64,000 nt of DNA from Actinomadura craniellae (GTDB taxonomy: Bacteria; Actinomycetota; Actinomycetes; Streptosporangiales; Streptosporangiaceae): NCBI RefSeq assembly GCF_003289645.1, contig NZ_QLYX01000003.1:434001-498000 (forward strand), read 5' to 3'. This document shows positions 24,594 to 33,618 of this stretch, piece after piece; position 1 is the stretch's first letter, and each line of letters opens with the position of its first letter. A program made the translations under genes and the position numbers. The notes beneath the pieces were generated by a model, which saw nothing but the letters and a program-made list of their open reading frames with translations, was not told the DNA's origin and did no database searches.

Positions 24594-24974
24594 TCAGCCG
24601 TCGGAGGCGAAGTCCGCGGGCCCGAAGACCTGCCGGACCTCGGACTCGCCCTCCCAGCCGGGCCAGTGGATCTTGTGCAGTTCCATGAAGGTCGTGGCGA
24701 GCTCGATCGCCTCCTCCTGGGAACCCACGTCGAACATGGCGTAGCTGGCGATCACTTCCTTGGCCTCGGTGAAGGGACCGTCGGTCGTGGTCAGTTTCCC
24801 GCCGGCCAGCCGCACCCGGGCGCTCATCGCGGTCGGTGCCAGCCCTCCCGTGTCCAGCAGCCGCCCGGACTTGGCCTCCGCCTCGCCGTGCCGCGCGATG
24901 GCGTCCATCAGCTCCTGGGGCGGGGCGCCCAGGCCCGGGTTCTCCTCGGTCTTCAGCAGCAGCAGGTAGCGCAT
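24594..24974 (-). CDS. YCII/DGPF-family protein, convergent with the first
   Basis: A 126-residue member with the canonical motif TTTDGPFTEAKEVIASYAMFDV and the N-terminus MRYLLLLK. The ATG at 24974 gives the family N-terminus; GGAGAAGAGA lies 8-14 bases upstream. It faces the preceding YCII gene tail-to-tail, 52 bp apart. Two divergent copies in one place may be a duplicated ECF42 target. Function unknown. Confidence 0.85.
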   Translation of the reverse strand: MRYLLLLKTEENPGLGAPPQELMDAIARHGEAEAKSGRLLDTGGLAPTAMSARVRLAGGKLTTTDGPFTEAKEVIASYAMFDVGSQEEAIELATTFMELHKIHWPGWEGESEVRQVFGPADFASDG

Positions 24975-25131
24975 CGTCGTCTCTTCTCCGATCAGGGCCG
25001 ATCGGCATCGGCCGGAACATCTTCCAGCCACGCGTCGAAGAGCCGTACCCGGAATCGACATTCCACCCGAAATTCGTTCGACGATTTTGTTTTCCCTGCT
25101 CACCGGCCGAGCCGGCCGCCGCGCCCCCGGC

Positions 25132-25353
25132 TCAGTCGGCGACCTCGACCTCGGAGTCGCCGTGGCAGCGGCCCGTCGAGTGGATGTTGTTGGCGCAGGC
25201 GTTGGTGGGGACCGAGACCGGGGCGATGACCAGAGCGTTGGACAGCACCCGGCTCCCGCGGCCGGTGGTCTCGATGTCGGCGGAGGCGGTGCCGGTCAGG
25301 CCGCCAACGGCGGCGAGGGCGAGCACGGCGGTCGCGATCAGCTTGGCGAACAT
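25132..25353 (-). CDS. Small secreted chaplin-like peptide
   Basis: A 73-residue precursor. Residues 1-27 are a clear signal peptide (MFAKLIATAVLALAAVGG, cleavage after TASA). The mature part of about 45 residues, SRVLSNALVIAPVSVPTNAC then ANNIHSTGRCHGDSEVEVAD, resembles chaplin segments (VLSGNxxxxPVxVPVNxCGN) and has two cysteines. The acidic end and the NACANN instead of NxCGN make the match imperfect. GGGAGGAG lies 4-5 bases before the ATG. A role in surface hydrophobicity is only inferred. Confidence 0.65.
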   Translation of the reverse strand: MFAKLIATAVLALAAVGGLTGTASADIETTGRGSRVLSNALVIAPVSVPTNACANNIHSTGRCHGDSEVEVAD

Positions 25354-25566
25354 GGGACTCCTCCCGTAGGCGGGCCCGCGGGCCCGCACTCCCTCGAAAG
25401 GCCCAACACTCCCTCAAGGGACCTGCTCGATCCGGGCGGTCGTATTAACGGTTTTCACATCTGTTCACCACGTGACGGCAAAGCCGATGCCCAATGCCGG
25501 ACAAACCCGGCCAGTCGCCCTGGCCGAGTGGGAGCCCGGACGGTCCGCGCACCGCCGCCGGCCTTG

Positions 25567-26586
25567 TCAGGAGGCGCGGTCGCGTTCGGCCGCGAGCTGC
25601 AGGGCGACGTCGATGATCATGTCCTCCTGGCCGCCGACGTACCCGGCCTCGCCGACCTTCTGCAGGATCTCGTGGACGGGGACCTCGTAGCGTTCCGCCG
25701 CGCGCTCGGCGTGCAGGAGGAAGCTGGAGTAGACACCGGCGTAGCCCTGGGTGATGGCGCCCCGGTCGGCGAACGGCAGCCGGTGCAGGAACGGCTTGAC
25801 CACGTCCTCGGCCGCCGCCATGACGCCCTGGATGTCCACCCCGGTCCGGATGCCGAGGCGGTCGAAGGTCGCCGCCACCACCTCGGTGGGGGCGTTGCCC
25901 GCCCCGGCGCCCAGCGCGCACAGCGCACCGTCGATCTGGCGGGCGCCGTTCTGCGCCGCCAGGACGGAGTTGGCCACCCCCAGCGACAGGTTCTGGTGCC
26001 CGTGGAAGCCGACCTCGGCCTGGTGGCCGATCTCCTGCACCAGGGCCGAGACCCGGGCCTGGGCGTCCCCGAGCACCAGGGCCCCGGCGGAGTCCACCAC
26101 GTAGACGCACTGGGCGCCGCCGTCCACCATGATGCGCGCCTGGCGGGCCAGCTCCGCCGGGCCGACCCGGTGCGACAGCATGAGGAACCCGACCGTTTCC
26201 ATGCCCAGATCGCGGGCGGCGGCGAAGTGCTGGAGCGAGACGTCGGCCTCGGTGCAGTGGGTGGCGATGCGGGCCACCGAGGCGCCCACCCCATGCGCCT
26301 TCCTCAGGTCCTCCACGGTGCCGAGACCGGGCAGCAGCAGCACCGCGATCCGCGCCCGGGTCGCCTCGTCCACGGCGGCGGAGACCAGCTTGATCTCGTC
26401 TTCGAGGGAGAACCCGTAGTTGAAGGACGACCCGCCGAGCCCGTCGCCGTGGGTGACCTCGATGACCTCCACCCCGGCCGAGTCGAGCGCGTACACCACC
26501 CCGCGCACCTGCTCCTCGGTGAAGCGGTGGGCCATCGCGTGGGAGCCGTCGCGCAGCGTGGAGTCCGTGATCCGGACGTCGTTCAT
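25567..26586 (-). CDS. mhpE: 4-hydroxy-2-oxovalerate aldolase
   Basis: A 339-residue class II pyruvate aldolase of the DmpG/MhpE/HsaF family, splitting 4-hydroxy-2-oxoacids into pyruvate and an aldehyde. [10 protein letters not shown] near the N-terminus holds the metal and substrate residues; [13 protein letters not shown] and [15 protein letters not shown] (metal histidines) are intact. It starts in an ATGA overlap with the acetaldehyde dehydrogenase gene. The two enzymes form a channelling complex in known systems. Last gene of the three-gene operon. Confidence 0.95.
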   Translation of the reverse strand: MNDVRITDSTLRDGSHAMAHRFTEEQVRGVVYALDSAGVEVIEVTHGDGLGGSSFNYGFSLEDEIKLVSAAVDEATRARIAVLLLPGLGTVEDLRKAHGVGASVARIATHCTEADVSLQHFAAARDLGMETVGFLMLSHRVGPAELARQARIMVDGGAQCVYVVDSAGALVLGDAQARVSALVQEIGHQAEVGFHGHQNLSLGVANSVLAAQNGARQIDGALCALGAGAGNAPTEVVAATFDRLGIRTGVDIQGVMAAAEDVVKPFLHRLPFADRGAITQGYAGVYSSFLLHAERAAERYEVPVHEILQKVGEAGYVGGQEDMIIDVALQLAAERDRAS

Positions 26587-27512
26587 GCCGTGTCCCTTTC
26601 GCCCCTGCCGCCCGTGCCGTCCCCGCCGTCTCGCCCGGCCGCCAGCCGCTCGCCGACCTGGGCCGCGGTGGCGGTCATGATGTCGAGGTTGCCGGCCCAG
26701 GGCGGCAGGTAGTCGCCGTTGCCCTTGACCTCCAGGAACACCGCGACGCGGGCGTGCCCGTTCCAGATGTCGCGGGGGCCGTCGAACTGCGGTTCGGCGC
26801 GCAGCGTGTAGCCGGGCACGTACGTCGCCACCCGCTCGACCATGGCGTGGACGGAGGCGGCGATCGCCTCGGTGTCGGCGTCGGCGGGCAGGGCGCAGTA
26901 CACGGTGTCCCGCATGATCATCGGCGGGTCCACCGGATTGAGGATGATGATCGCCTTCCCGCGCCCGGCCCCGCCGACCTGCTCGATCGCCCGGGCGGTG
27001 GTCTGGGTGAACTCGTCGATGTTGGCCCGGGTGCCGGGCCCGGCCGACCGGGACGCGATCGAGGCGACGATCTCGGCGTAGGGCACCGGCACCACCGAGG
27101 AGACCGCGTGCACGATCGGGATCGTCGCCTGCCCGCCGCAGGTGATCATGTTGAGGTTCGGGACGTCGGCCAGGTCGTCCAGGTTGACCGGCGGGCACAC
27201 CAGCGGCCCGACCGCGGCCGGGGTCAGGTCGAGGGCCTTGATCCCGGCGGCCTCGTAGCGGGGCGCGTTGGCCAGGTGGGCGCGCGCCGAGGTCGCCTCG
27301 AACACCAGGTCCGGCAGCGGGTCCTGGGCCAGCAGCCAGTCCACCCCCTCGGCGGAGGCGGGCACCCCCATCTCCCGGGCCCGCGCCAGCCCCTCGGAGC
27401 CGGGGTCCACCCCCACCATGGAGTGGACCTGGAGGTGCTCGCTGCGCAGCAACTTCACCAGCAGGTCGGTCCCGATGTTCCCGGGCCCGACGATGGCGGC
27501 GGTGAGACTCAC
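26583..27512 (-). CDS. mhpF: Acylating acetaldehyde dehydrogenase
   Basis: A 309-residue NAD(+)- and CoA-dependent aldehyde dehydrogenase of the DmpF/MhpF/HsaG family, converting the aldehyde from the aldolase to acyl-Co[14 protein letters not shown] near the start is the dinucleotide-binding motif; the catalytic Cys lies in [15 protein letters not shown] near residue 130. The C-terminal 18 residues are a Gly/Arg-rich tail. The GTG start is in a GTGA overlap with the hydratase. Substrate could be acetaldehyde or propanal, the latter if this belongs to sterol breakdown. Confidence 0.95.
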   Translation of the reverse strand: MSLTAAIVGPGNIGTDLLVKLLRSEHLQVHSMVGVDPGSEGLARAREMGVPASAEGVDWLLAQDPLPDLVFEATSARAHLANAPRYEAAGIKALDLTPAAVGPLVCPPVNLDDLADVPNLNMITCGGQATIPIVHAVSSVVPVPYAEIVASIASRSAGPGTRANIDEFTQTTARAIEQVGGAGRGKAIIILNPVDPPMIMRDTVYCALPADADTEAIAASVHAMVERVATYVPGYTLRAEPQFDGPRDIWNGHARVAVFLEVKGNGDYLPPWAGNLDIMTATAAQVGERLAAGRDGGDGTGGRGERDTA

Positions 27513-28294
27513 GAGCCCCCCTTGAAGTTCGCGGTGACGGTGCCGAGCCCGGCGAACTCGGCGGTGAGGACGTCCCCGGCGGAGATCGGCTCGGCCGAGG
27601 TGATCGAGCCGGGCAGCACCACGTGCCCCGCCTCCAGCGACACGCCGCGCTCGCCCAGCGTGTTGGCCAGCCAGACCAGCGCGTTCAGCGGCGAGCCCAG
27701 CGCCGCCCCGGCGGCACCCGTGTTGATCAGTTCGCCGTTGCGGTACAGCAAGCAGCCCGCCAACCGCAGGTCCACGGCGTCCAGCGGGGCGGGCCGGGTG
27801 CCGAGCACCACCCCGCCGCTGGAGGCGTTGTCGGCGACGGTGTCCACCAGCGAGATCTTCCAGTCGCGGATCCGCGAGTCGATGATCTCCAGTGCGGGGA
27901 GCACGAAGTCCACCGCGGCGGCGGCCTCCGCGGCCGTGACACCGGGCCCGGCCAGCGGCCGGCCGAGCACGAACGCGATCTCCGGCTCGACCCGGGGCTG
28001 GAGGAACGCGCCGGCGTCGATCGGGGCGCTGTCCAGGTGGAACATGGTGTCGAGCAGGACCCCGAAGTCCGGCTGGTCCACGTTCATCTGCCGCTGCATG
28101 GCGGCCGAGGTCAGCCCGACCTTGTGGCCCTTGATCCGGGCGCCCTTGGCCCGGAACTCCTCGATCTGCGCGAGCTGGATCGCGTACGCGTCGCCCAGCG
28201 TCAGCCCGGCGTACACCGTCGTCAGCGGCTCGACGGGCTCGCCCGAGGCGTACGCGCCGAGCAGGCCGTCGGCGGCCCGGCGGATGTCGTCCAC
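27509..28294 (-). CDS. mhpD: 2-hydroxypenta-2,4-dienoate hydratase
   Basis: A 261-residue hydratase of the MhpD/BphH/HsaE family, adding water to 2-oxo-4-pentenoate-type products of meta-cleavage. [27 protein letters not shown] and [19 protein letters not shown] are typical, including the metal-binding Glu pair. GGAGGAGG lies 5 bases before the GTG at 28294, so this start is preferred over GTG 28321. First gene of the operon hydratase, dehydrogenase, aldolase. No ring-cleavage dioxygenase is in the window, so only the lower pathway is present here. Confidence 0.94.
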   Translation of the reverse strand: MDDIRRAADGLLGAYASGEPVEPLTTVYAGLTLGDAYAIQLAQIEEFRAKGARIKGHKVGLTSAAMQRQMNVDQPDFGVLLDTMFHLDSAPIDAGAFLQPRVEPEIAFVLGRPLAGPGVTAAEAAAAVDFVLPALEIIDSRIRDWKISLVDTVADNASSGGVVLGTRPAPLDAVDLRLAGCLLYRNGELINTGAAGAALGSPLNALVWLANTLGERGVSLEAGHVVLPGSITSAEPISAGDVLTAEFAGLGTVTANFKGGS

Positions 28295-28390
28295 GGACGC
28301 CTCCTCCCCTGCAGTGCTCACCGGCAGCCTGCCGGGCCGGGCAGCCCGGCGCGGACGGGCGTCCCACTGGACGGGACGTAGGGTGGACGG

Positions 28391-29221
28391 GTGCAGCCCC
28401 ACGAGCCGCGCCACCCTCATCTGCCCGGGGTCCCGCCGATCCCCCCGTACGGCCAGCCACCCCCGCCGCCCCCGGAGCCGCAGCGCGCGGGCCGCGCGGT
28501 GACGCTCGCCGTGGCGGGCGCGACCATCCTGCTGAGCACGATCGTCCTGGCCGCCGTCGCGGTGGACGCCGCCCGCCCCGACCGCCCCGACCGGCGGCCC
28601 GAACTCGCCTTCCCGCCGGAGTGGACCGCCCGGGCGAGCCCGTCGGTGACCTCGTCCGGCCCCGAGTTCACCACGGTCACCGACATCTGCGGGCTGCTCC
28701 CGGCGGGCGTCGCCCGGCGGCTGCTCCCCGGCACCGCGGCGCCCCGGCCGGAGACGTCCGGCCGGCGGTGGTCGTGCACCCGCGTGGCCGAGCGGCGGCG
28801 CGGCGGCGAGACCGGGCAGCGGAGCCTGACCCTGCGGGTGGAGCTGTACGAGGGGGCGCAGGACGCCGCGGACGCCCTCGCCCGCGACCGCGCCGCCGCG
28901 ACCCCCGGCGCGGCGGGCCGGGCGTTCGAGACCGGCGGCGGCCCGCTCACCGCCCTGCCCGGGGTGGGCGACGAGGCGTTCTCCCGGTACGCGGTCAGCA
29001 AGGTCATCGGCGCGGCGGGCAGGGGCGCCGTCCACGTCCGGCTCCGCAACGCCGTCGTCGAGGTCGGGTACGGCGGCCACGACCGTCCCGTGGGCGAGTT
29101 CGGGCTGCCCGACTACGAGGCGCAGCGGCCGCTGCCGGAGGCCCCCGCCCGCCGGGGCGCGGAGGAGGCCGCCCGGGCGGTGGTGCGCGCCCTCACCGGC
29201 TGCGCCCCCTGCACCGGCTGA
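28391..29221 (+). CDS. Membrane-anchored extracytoplasmic protein, unknown
   Basis: A 276-residue protein with a proline-rich cytoplasmic N-terminus ([14 protein letters not shown]), one membrane helix at residues 36-58 ([20 protein letters not shown]) and a soluble domain. The domain has four cysteines (DICGLLP, WSCTR, and CAPC near the end) and [13 protein letters not shown], as seen in DUF3558-like actinobacterial surface lipoproteins. GTG start at 28391. Divergent from the hydratase operon by 96 bp. The C-terminal codons lie inside a 38-bp direct repeat. Confidence 0.7.
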   Translation: MQPHEPRHPHLPGVPPIPPYGQPPPPPPEPQRAGRAVTLAVAGATILLSTIVLAAVAVDAARPDRPDRRPELAFPPEWTARASPSVTSSGPEFTTVTDICGLLPAGVARRLLPGTAAPRPETSGRRWSCTRVAERRRGGETGQRSLTLRVELYEGAQDAADALARDRAAATPGAAGRAFETGGGPLTALPGVGDEAFSRYAVSKVIGAAGRGAVHVRLRNAVVEVGYGGHDRPVGEFGLPDYEAQRPLPEAPARRGAEEAARAVVRALTGCAPCTG

Positions 29222-29298
29222 ACGGGTCACCCGGCCGAGGGGTGGGTCACCGAAGCCCTGCTGCGCCCCCTGTACCGGCTGAACGGGTCACCCGGCCG
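29200..29298. repeat. 38-bp direct repeat across two convergent gene ends
   Basis: 29200-29237 and 29261-29298 are identical except for one base (GCACCGG against GTACCGG), an offset of 61 bp. The first copy contains the stop of the plus-strand gene, and the second the stop of the minus-strand permease. Confidence 0.85.
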
Positions 29299-30487
29299 GG
29301 GTGTTGAGCGCGGCGGTCGGGGCGAGCCGGGCGGCGCGGACCGCCGGGTAGAGGCCGGCCAGCGCGCCGGCGCCCAGGGCCGCGGCCGGGGCGGCGACCA
29401 GCGCCCAGCCCGGCACGACCGGCGGCCAGTCCCGCCACAGCGCGTACCCCGCGGTGAACAGTGCCCCCGCCGCCACCCCCGCCACCCCGCCGAGCGCCGA
29501 CAGGATCAGCGACTCGGCCAGGAACTGCGCCCGGATCTGCCCCCGGGTGGCGCCCAGCGCGCGGCGCAGCCCGATCTCCCGGCGCCGCTCCAGCACGGAG
29601 ATCACCATGGTGTTGGCGATCCCCACCCCGCCCACCAGCAGCGCCACCGCGCCCAGGCCCAGGAGCAGCCCGGTGAGGGCCCCCTCGGCGGCGGCCCGGG
29701 CGGCCAGCGCGTCCGAGGGCCGGGACACCTCGACCTCCTCGGGGCGTTCCGGGTTCACCGTGCGGGGGAGCACGGCGCGCACCGCGTCCACCGACGCCTC
29801 CGCCGACCGCTGGTACAGCGTGGTGGGGTGGCCGTCGAAGCCCAGGTGCGCCCGCGCGGCCGGGAAGCCGACCAGCGCGGCCCGCTCGATCTCCGGGGCC
29901 AGCGGCAGCGGGTCGAGGACGCCGACCACGGTGAACCACCGGTCGCCGATCCACACCGGGGTGCCGGGGCGCGGCCCGCCCAGCCGCCGCGCCGCCACCG
30001 ACCCGAGCACGGCGGCCGGGTACCGCTCGGTCGCGGCGTTCAGCCAGGTCCCTGAGCGGACGCGGCCGTCCAGGGTGCCCAGCAGGTTGAGGGAGGCGGC
30101 CCGCACCGTGAGCCCGCCGGTCTCCGCCCGCGGGACCCGGTCGGTGCGGCGGACCGTGGCGGGCAGTTCGCCGGTGGCGCTCACGGCCCGGACCGGGCCG
30201 ATCCGGCGCACCATCGCCACCGACTCGACCGGCAGCCGGGCCTCCCCGCCCTGGAGCGTCCGCCCCGGCTGGACCCGCAGCAGGTCGGTGCCCAGCCGGT
30301 CCAGCTCGCTGCGCAACCTCTCCTGCCCGGAGGCGGAGACGCCGAGCACCGCGACCATGGTCGCGATCCCCAGCGCGACGCCCAGCGCCGACAGCACCAC
30401 CCGGGCCGGGCGGGCGCGCAGCCCCGCGGCGCCGACCTCGGCCAGGTCCCGGGGCCGCAGCCGGGCCGGGGTGAGCGGGCCGGTCAT
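29288..30487 (-). CDS. MacB/FtsX-type ABC permease
   Basis: A 399-residue permease with one N-terminal helix (VVLSALGVALGIATMVAVLGV), a periplasmic MacB-core domain of about 200 residues, and three C-terminal helices around residues 265-385 (LLLGLGAVALLVGGVGIANTM, ERRREIGLRRALGATRGQI). The last motif is the FtsX signature. It works with the ATPase and adaptor upstream for export or membrane extrusion. The ATG is in an ATGA overlap with the ATPase stop. Last gene of a six-gene operon. Confidence 0.9.
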   Translation of the reverse strand: MTGPLTPARLRPRDLAEVGAAGLRARPARVVLSALGVALGIATMVAVLGVSASGQERLRSELDRLGTDLLRVQPGRTLQGGEARLPVESVAMVRRIGPVRAVSATGELPATVRRTDRVPRAETGGLTVRAASLNLLGTLDGRVRSGTWLNAATERYPAAVLGSVAARRLGGPRPGTPVWIGDRWFTVVGVLDPLPLAPEIERAALVGFPAARAHLGFDGHPTTLYQRSAEASVDAVRAVLPRTVNPERPEEVEVSRPSDALAARAAAEGALTGLLLGLGAVALLVGGVGIANTMVISVLERRREIGLRRALGATRGQIRAQFLAESLILSALGGVAGVAAGALFTAGYALWRDWPPVVPGWALVAAPAAALGAGALAGLYPAVRAARLAPTAALNTPAG

Positions 30488-31152
30488 CGGAGCCCCCCGT
30501 CCTCGACGACCAGGCCGTCCCGCATCCGCACCCGCCGCGGGCAGCGCGCGGCGACGTCGGGGTCGTGGGTGACGACGACCACGGCGGTGCCCGCCCGGTG
30601 CAGGTCCCGCAGCACGGCGAGCACCTCCTCGCCGGCGGCGGAGTCGAGGCTGCCGGTCGGCTCGTCGGCGAGCAGCAGCGCGGGCTCGCCCGCCACCGCC
30701 CGGGCGATCGCCACCCGTTGCATCTCGCCGCCCGACAGCTCGTGCGGCCGGTGCCGCAGCCGGTGGCCCAGCCCGACCCGGTCCAGCGCGGCGGCGGCCC
30801 GCTCGCGTCGGGCGCGCCGGGACCAGCCGCGGTAGATCATCCCGCCGGCCACCTGGTCCAGCGCGGGCACCCCGGCCGTCAGGTGGAACTGCTGGAACAC
30901 GAACCCGATGGCCCGGGCCCGCAGCGCCGACAGCCGCCGGTCCGGCAGCGCGCCGACCGGATGCCCAGCGACGCGCACCTCGCCGGAGGAGGGCCGGTCC
31001 AGCGTGCCCATCAGGTGCAGCAGCGTGGACTTGCCCGACCCGGACGGCCCGGTGACGGCGACCAGTTCGCCCGCCCCGACGGCCAGGTCCACCCCGCGCA
31101 GCGCCCAGGTCCGGCCGTGCCGCCGGGTGACGCCGGTGAGTTCGACGATCAC
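30484..31152 (-). CDS. MacB/LolD-type ABC ATPase
   Basis: A 222-residue ATPase. Walker A GPSGSGKSTLLH, Q-loop region FVFQQFHLTAG, signature LSGGEMQRVAIARA, Walker B LLLADEPTGSLDS and switch VTHDPDVAA are all intact and of the LolD/MacB subclass. It starts with GTG in a GTGA overlap with the adaptor gene. Confidence 0.92.
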   Translation of the reverse strand: MIVELTGVTRRHGRTWALRGVDLAVGAGELVAVTGPSGSGKSTLLHLMGTLDRPSSGEVRVAGHPVGALPDRRLSALRARAIGFVFQQFHLTAGVPALDQVAGGMIYRGWSRRARRERAAAALDRVGLGHRLRHRPHELSGGEMQRVAIARAVAGEPALLLADEPTGSLDSAAGEEVLAVLRDLHRAGTAVVVVTHDPDVAARCPRRVRMRDGLVVEDGGLR

Positions 31153-32198
31153 AGCTCCGGCACCCCCACCCGCAGCCCGGCGCGCAGCCCCGCGGCGGAG
31201 ACCTCGACCCGCCCGCTCCCGTACGCGCCGGTCCGGACGGCGAGGACGCGCCGGGCCCCGGAGGGTTCGACCACCTCGACGCCGTACCCGCCCGCGCGCA
31301 GCGCGAGCAGCGCCTCGACCGGCACGCTGAGCACGTTCCGGCGGCGCTCGGCCGCCAGCGCGACCGTCACCGGCGCCCGGTCCAGCCCGCCGGTCCCGGC
31401 CCGCCCGGTCAGCTCGATCTTGACGTCGAGCGTGGCCTCGGCGCCCTCCTCCTCGGGCTTGCGGGCGGTCGCCCCGACGGACACGACCCGGCCGCGGGCG
31501 GTCGTCCCGCCGGGCAGCTCGACGGTCACCTGGACGCCCTTCCGCACCAGGTCCCGCCGGCTCGCCCGCAGCTCGACGTGGACGGCCCGCGCGGTGCCGG
31601 TCACGGTGAGCACGGGCCGGCCCGGGGCGACCGCGGCGCCGACCGCCGCCGGCGTCTCGGCGATCCGGGCCTGGCTCGGCAGGAAGACCACCTGCCCGGC
31701 GGTCACCGCCCCGGTCCGCGGCAGCCCGGCGGCGTGTTGCCACCGGCGCACGGCGTGCGCGGTCGCGGCGGAGAAGTGCCGGTCGACGGTCAGTCCCGCG
31801 CCGTACCCCAGCGCTCGCAGCGCCCGTTCGAGCTGGCGGACGTCCGGGCCGTCCGGGACGCCCATCCGCAACGGCCGGTACAGGGGGACGGTCCCGTACA
31901 TCAGCACCACCGGCTCCAGATCGACCGCGTAGAGAGCGCCGCCCTGCCCGACCACGGCGCCCGGCGCCGGAACGGACGTGACGGTGCCCGCCCGCGCCGC
32001 GGTGAGCTCGCGCTCGCCCCGGTGGCCGAGCTCGCCCTCCACCGAGACGGTGTCGACCAGGTCGCCGCGGGTCACCTCGGCCGTGGCGAGCGGTTCGGGT
32101 GCGGCGGCCGGTGCGTCCCGGCCGGTGAGGACCAGGCCCGCGGCAGCACCGCAGGCCAGCACGGCCGCCGCGGCGGCGAGTCCCTGTTTGCGTCTCAT
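31149..32198 (-). CDS. HlyD-type adaptor with a peptidoglycan-binding domain
   Basis: A 349-residue membrane-fusion protein. Residues 6-26 are an N-terminal anchor. TAARAGTVTSVPAPGAVVGQ is a lipoyl-like half. Residues 110-165 (VRQLERALRALGYGAGLTVD, AVRRWQHAAGLPRTG) form a PG_binding_1 domain inserted in the hairpin region. The C-terminal half has beta-barrel segments (GVQVTVELPGGTTARGRVVS). Such adaptors in Gram-positive bacteria couple ABC pumps to the cell wall. Both ends overlap neighbours by 4 bp. Confidence 0.88.
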   Translation of the reverse strand: MRRKQGLAAAAAVLACGAAAGLVLTGRDAPAAAPEPLATAEVTRGDLVDTVSVEGELGHRGERELTAARAGTVTSVPAPGAVVGQGGALYAVDLEPVVLMYGTVPLYRPLRMGVPDGPDVRQLERALRALGYGAGLTVDRHFSAATAHAVRRWQHAAGLPRTGAVTAGQVVFLPSQARIAETPAAVGAAVAPGRPVLTVTGTARAVHVELRASRRDLVRKGVQVTVELPGGTTARGRVVSVGATARKPEEEGAEATLDVKIELTGRAGTGGLDRAPVTVALAAERRRNVLSVPVEALLALRAGGYGVEVVEPSGARRVLAVRTGAYGSGRVEVSAAGLRAGLRVGVPEL

Positions 32199-32653
32199 CG
32201 GGGCGCGTTCTCCCGCAGGAGGTGCGAGCAGGACCTGGACGCCTTCTCCCACAGCGCCGGGTCCTTCAGGTGGATGTCCGGTGGCGCGTCGTCGGGCATG
32301 TCGTAGCCGTGCTGCCGCATGCACCGGGAGAACCGGGCGAACCGGTCGCGGACCTCGGGGTCGTTCTTGTCGATCAGCTGGCCGCCCATGCCGTCCCGGT
32401 GCTTTTCGCACGCCTGTAGCGCCCGGTCGGGCAGGCGCAGACCGCCCGGCGGCAGGTCCTTGGGATCGTCAGGCATGTCGACGCCGTTCTCCCGCAGGCA
32501 GCGGGCCCACCGGATCCGGGCCGCGTCGGGCCCGCCCGACGGCCGCGCCGAGGCGGCGGTCTCACCGGTGGCGCCGGCGATCCCGTCGCCGGCGGGACCG
32601 CCGCCGCACGCGGCCAGCGGCGCCAGGGCGAGCAGAACGATCATGCGTTTCAT
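32195..32653 (-). CDS. Cys-containing lipoprotein with duplicated motif
   Basis: A 152-residue lipoprotein (lipobox LAAC). It contains two copies of a motif R-W/F-x-R-C-hydrophobic-R-x-x-G-x-D-M-P-D-D: RWARCLRENGVDMPDDP and RFSRCMRQHGYDMPDD, each followed by another Cys (LQACEKHRDG and RSCSHLLREN). This duplicated domain commonly accompanies MacB-type pumps in actinobacteria. Four cysteines could form two disulfides. ATGA overlap with the adaptor gene. Function unknown. Confidence 0.8.
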   Translation of the reverse strand: MKRMIVLLALAPLAACGGGPAGDGIAGATGETAASARPSGGPDAARIRWARCLRENGVDMPDDPKDLPPGGLRLPDRALQACEKHRDGMGGQLIDKNDPEVRDRFARFSRCMRQHGYDMPDDAPPDIHLKDPALWEKASRSCSHLLRENAPR

Positions 32654-32727
32654 GGGGAACTCCTCGGGGTGCGGGCAGGGCGAGCCGGCGCGTCCGCGCC
32701 GCGGACACGCTGGGACGGGACGGAGGT

Positions 32728-33618
32728 TCAGCCGCGCTTAGGGCACTGCTCGCTCAGCGACCAGGGGCGGGGGCCGGGCCGGGCGTCGGCGACCAGGACC
32801 GCTTTGCCGGGCTCGTTGGCCCACCCCTCGTGGACGTACCAGGACGCGGGCACGGCCGCCCGCGACCCCTGGTCCGGGACGGCGACCGTCGTGACGGCGA
32901 TGCCACGCTCCAGCAGCATGGCCCGCACCCGGCCGAAGGTCTGGTTGACGAACGGGACGCAGGCCAGCGGCTCACCGGGGTTGTTGAGCTGGCCGAACGC
33001 TCGGTACCGCTCGCCGGGGCGGGCCTTGCGGCCCAGCATGATCTCGCGCAGCCCGGGCCGGTCCGCGTCCGGGTGCGGCCGGTAGCCGACGGGGATCCGC
33101 ACGCCGATGGGGCAGCGGACGGTGCGCACGCAGCCGCCCGGCGGCTGGATGGGGGAGATGAGGTCCCTGCGCCGGGCGACGTCCTCCAGGGTCAGGCCGT
33201 TCTGCCGGGGGTCGTGGGGCCCGGAGATGCTCCCCTCCAGGCTCGGCGACACCGGCTCCAGCCGCAGCGAGACGGGGATGCCCCTGCTGTGCAGCTGTTC
33301 GGTGTAGCGCTCGGGGGCGGCGAAGGCGTCCTTGACGGTGATGACGTACTGGTCGCCCTCCCGTCGGATGTCGAGGGCGGCTTCGGCCGGGGCCGCCCCG
33401 AACGTGCCGGGGACCAGCCAGCCGATCGCCAGGGCGGCCAGGGCCAGCCCGGCGGTCAGCGGTACGAGCGTCCACCGGGGCGCCCGCCGCCGGGCCGGGG
33501 CGCGCCGCGGGACGGCCGTGATCTCGGCCAGCAGTTCGTCCGCGCCGGCCCCCATCGGCGGTACGGCGTGCGCCGGTTCGGCGCTTCGCAGGATCTCGTT
33601 CACGTCCATCTCGCTCAC
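32728..33618 (-). CDS. Membrane-anchored partner of the ECF sigma factor
   Basis: A 296-residue protein with a cytoplasmic N-terminus of about 55 residues, one membrane helix (LVPLTAGLALAALAIGWLV, residues 48-70) and an extracytoplasmic domain rich in Pro and Arg with two Cys near GGCVRTVRCPIG. This layout, and the GTGA overlap with the sigma gene, make it the probable anti-sigma regulator, although no zinc-binding HxxxCxxC motif is visible in the N-terminus. GTG 33618 is chosen for the overlap; ATG 33609 is an alternative. Confidence 0.7.
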   Translation of the reverse strand: MSEMDVNEILRSAEPAHAVPPMGAGADELLAEITAVPRRAPARRRAPRWTLVPLTAGLALAALAIGWLVPGTFGAAPAEAALDIRREGDQYVITVKDAFAAPERYTEQLHSRGIPVSLRLEPVSPSLEGSISGPHDPRQNGLTLEDVARRRDLISPIQPPGGCVRTVRCPIGVRIPVGYRPHPDADRPGLREIMLGRKARPGERYRAFGQLNNPGEPLACVPFVNQTFGRVRAMLLERGIAVTTVAVPDQGSRAAVPASWYVHEGWANEPGKAVLVADARPGPRPWSLSEQCPKRG

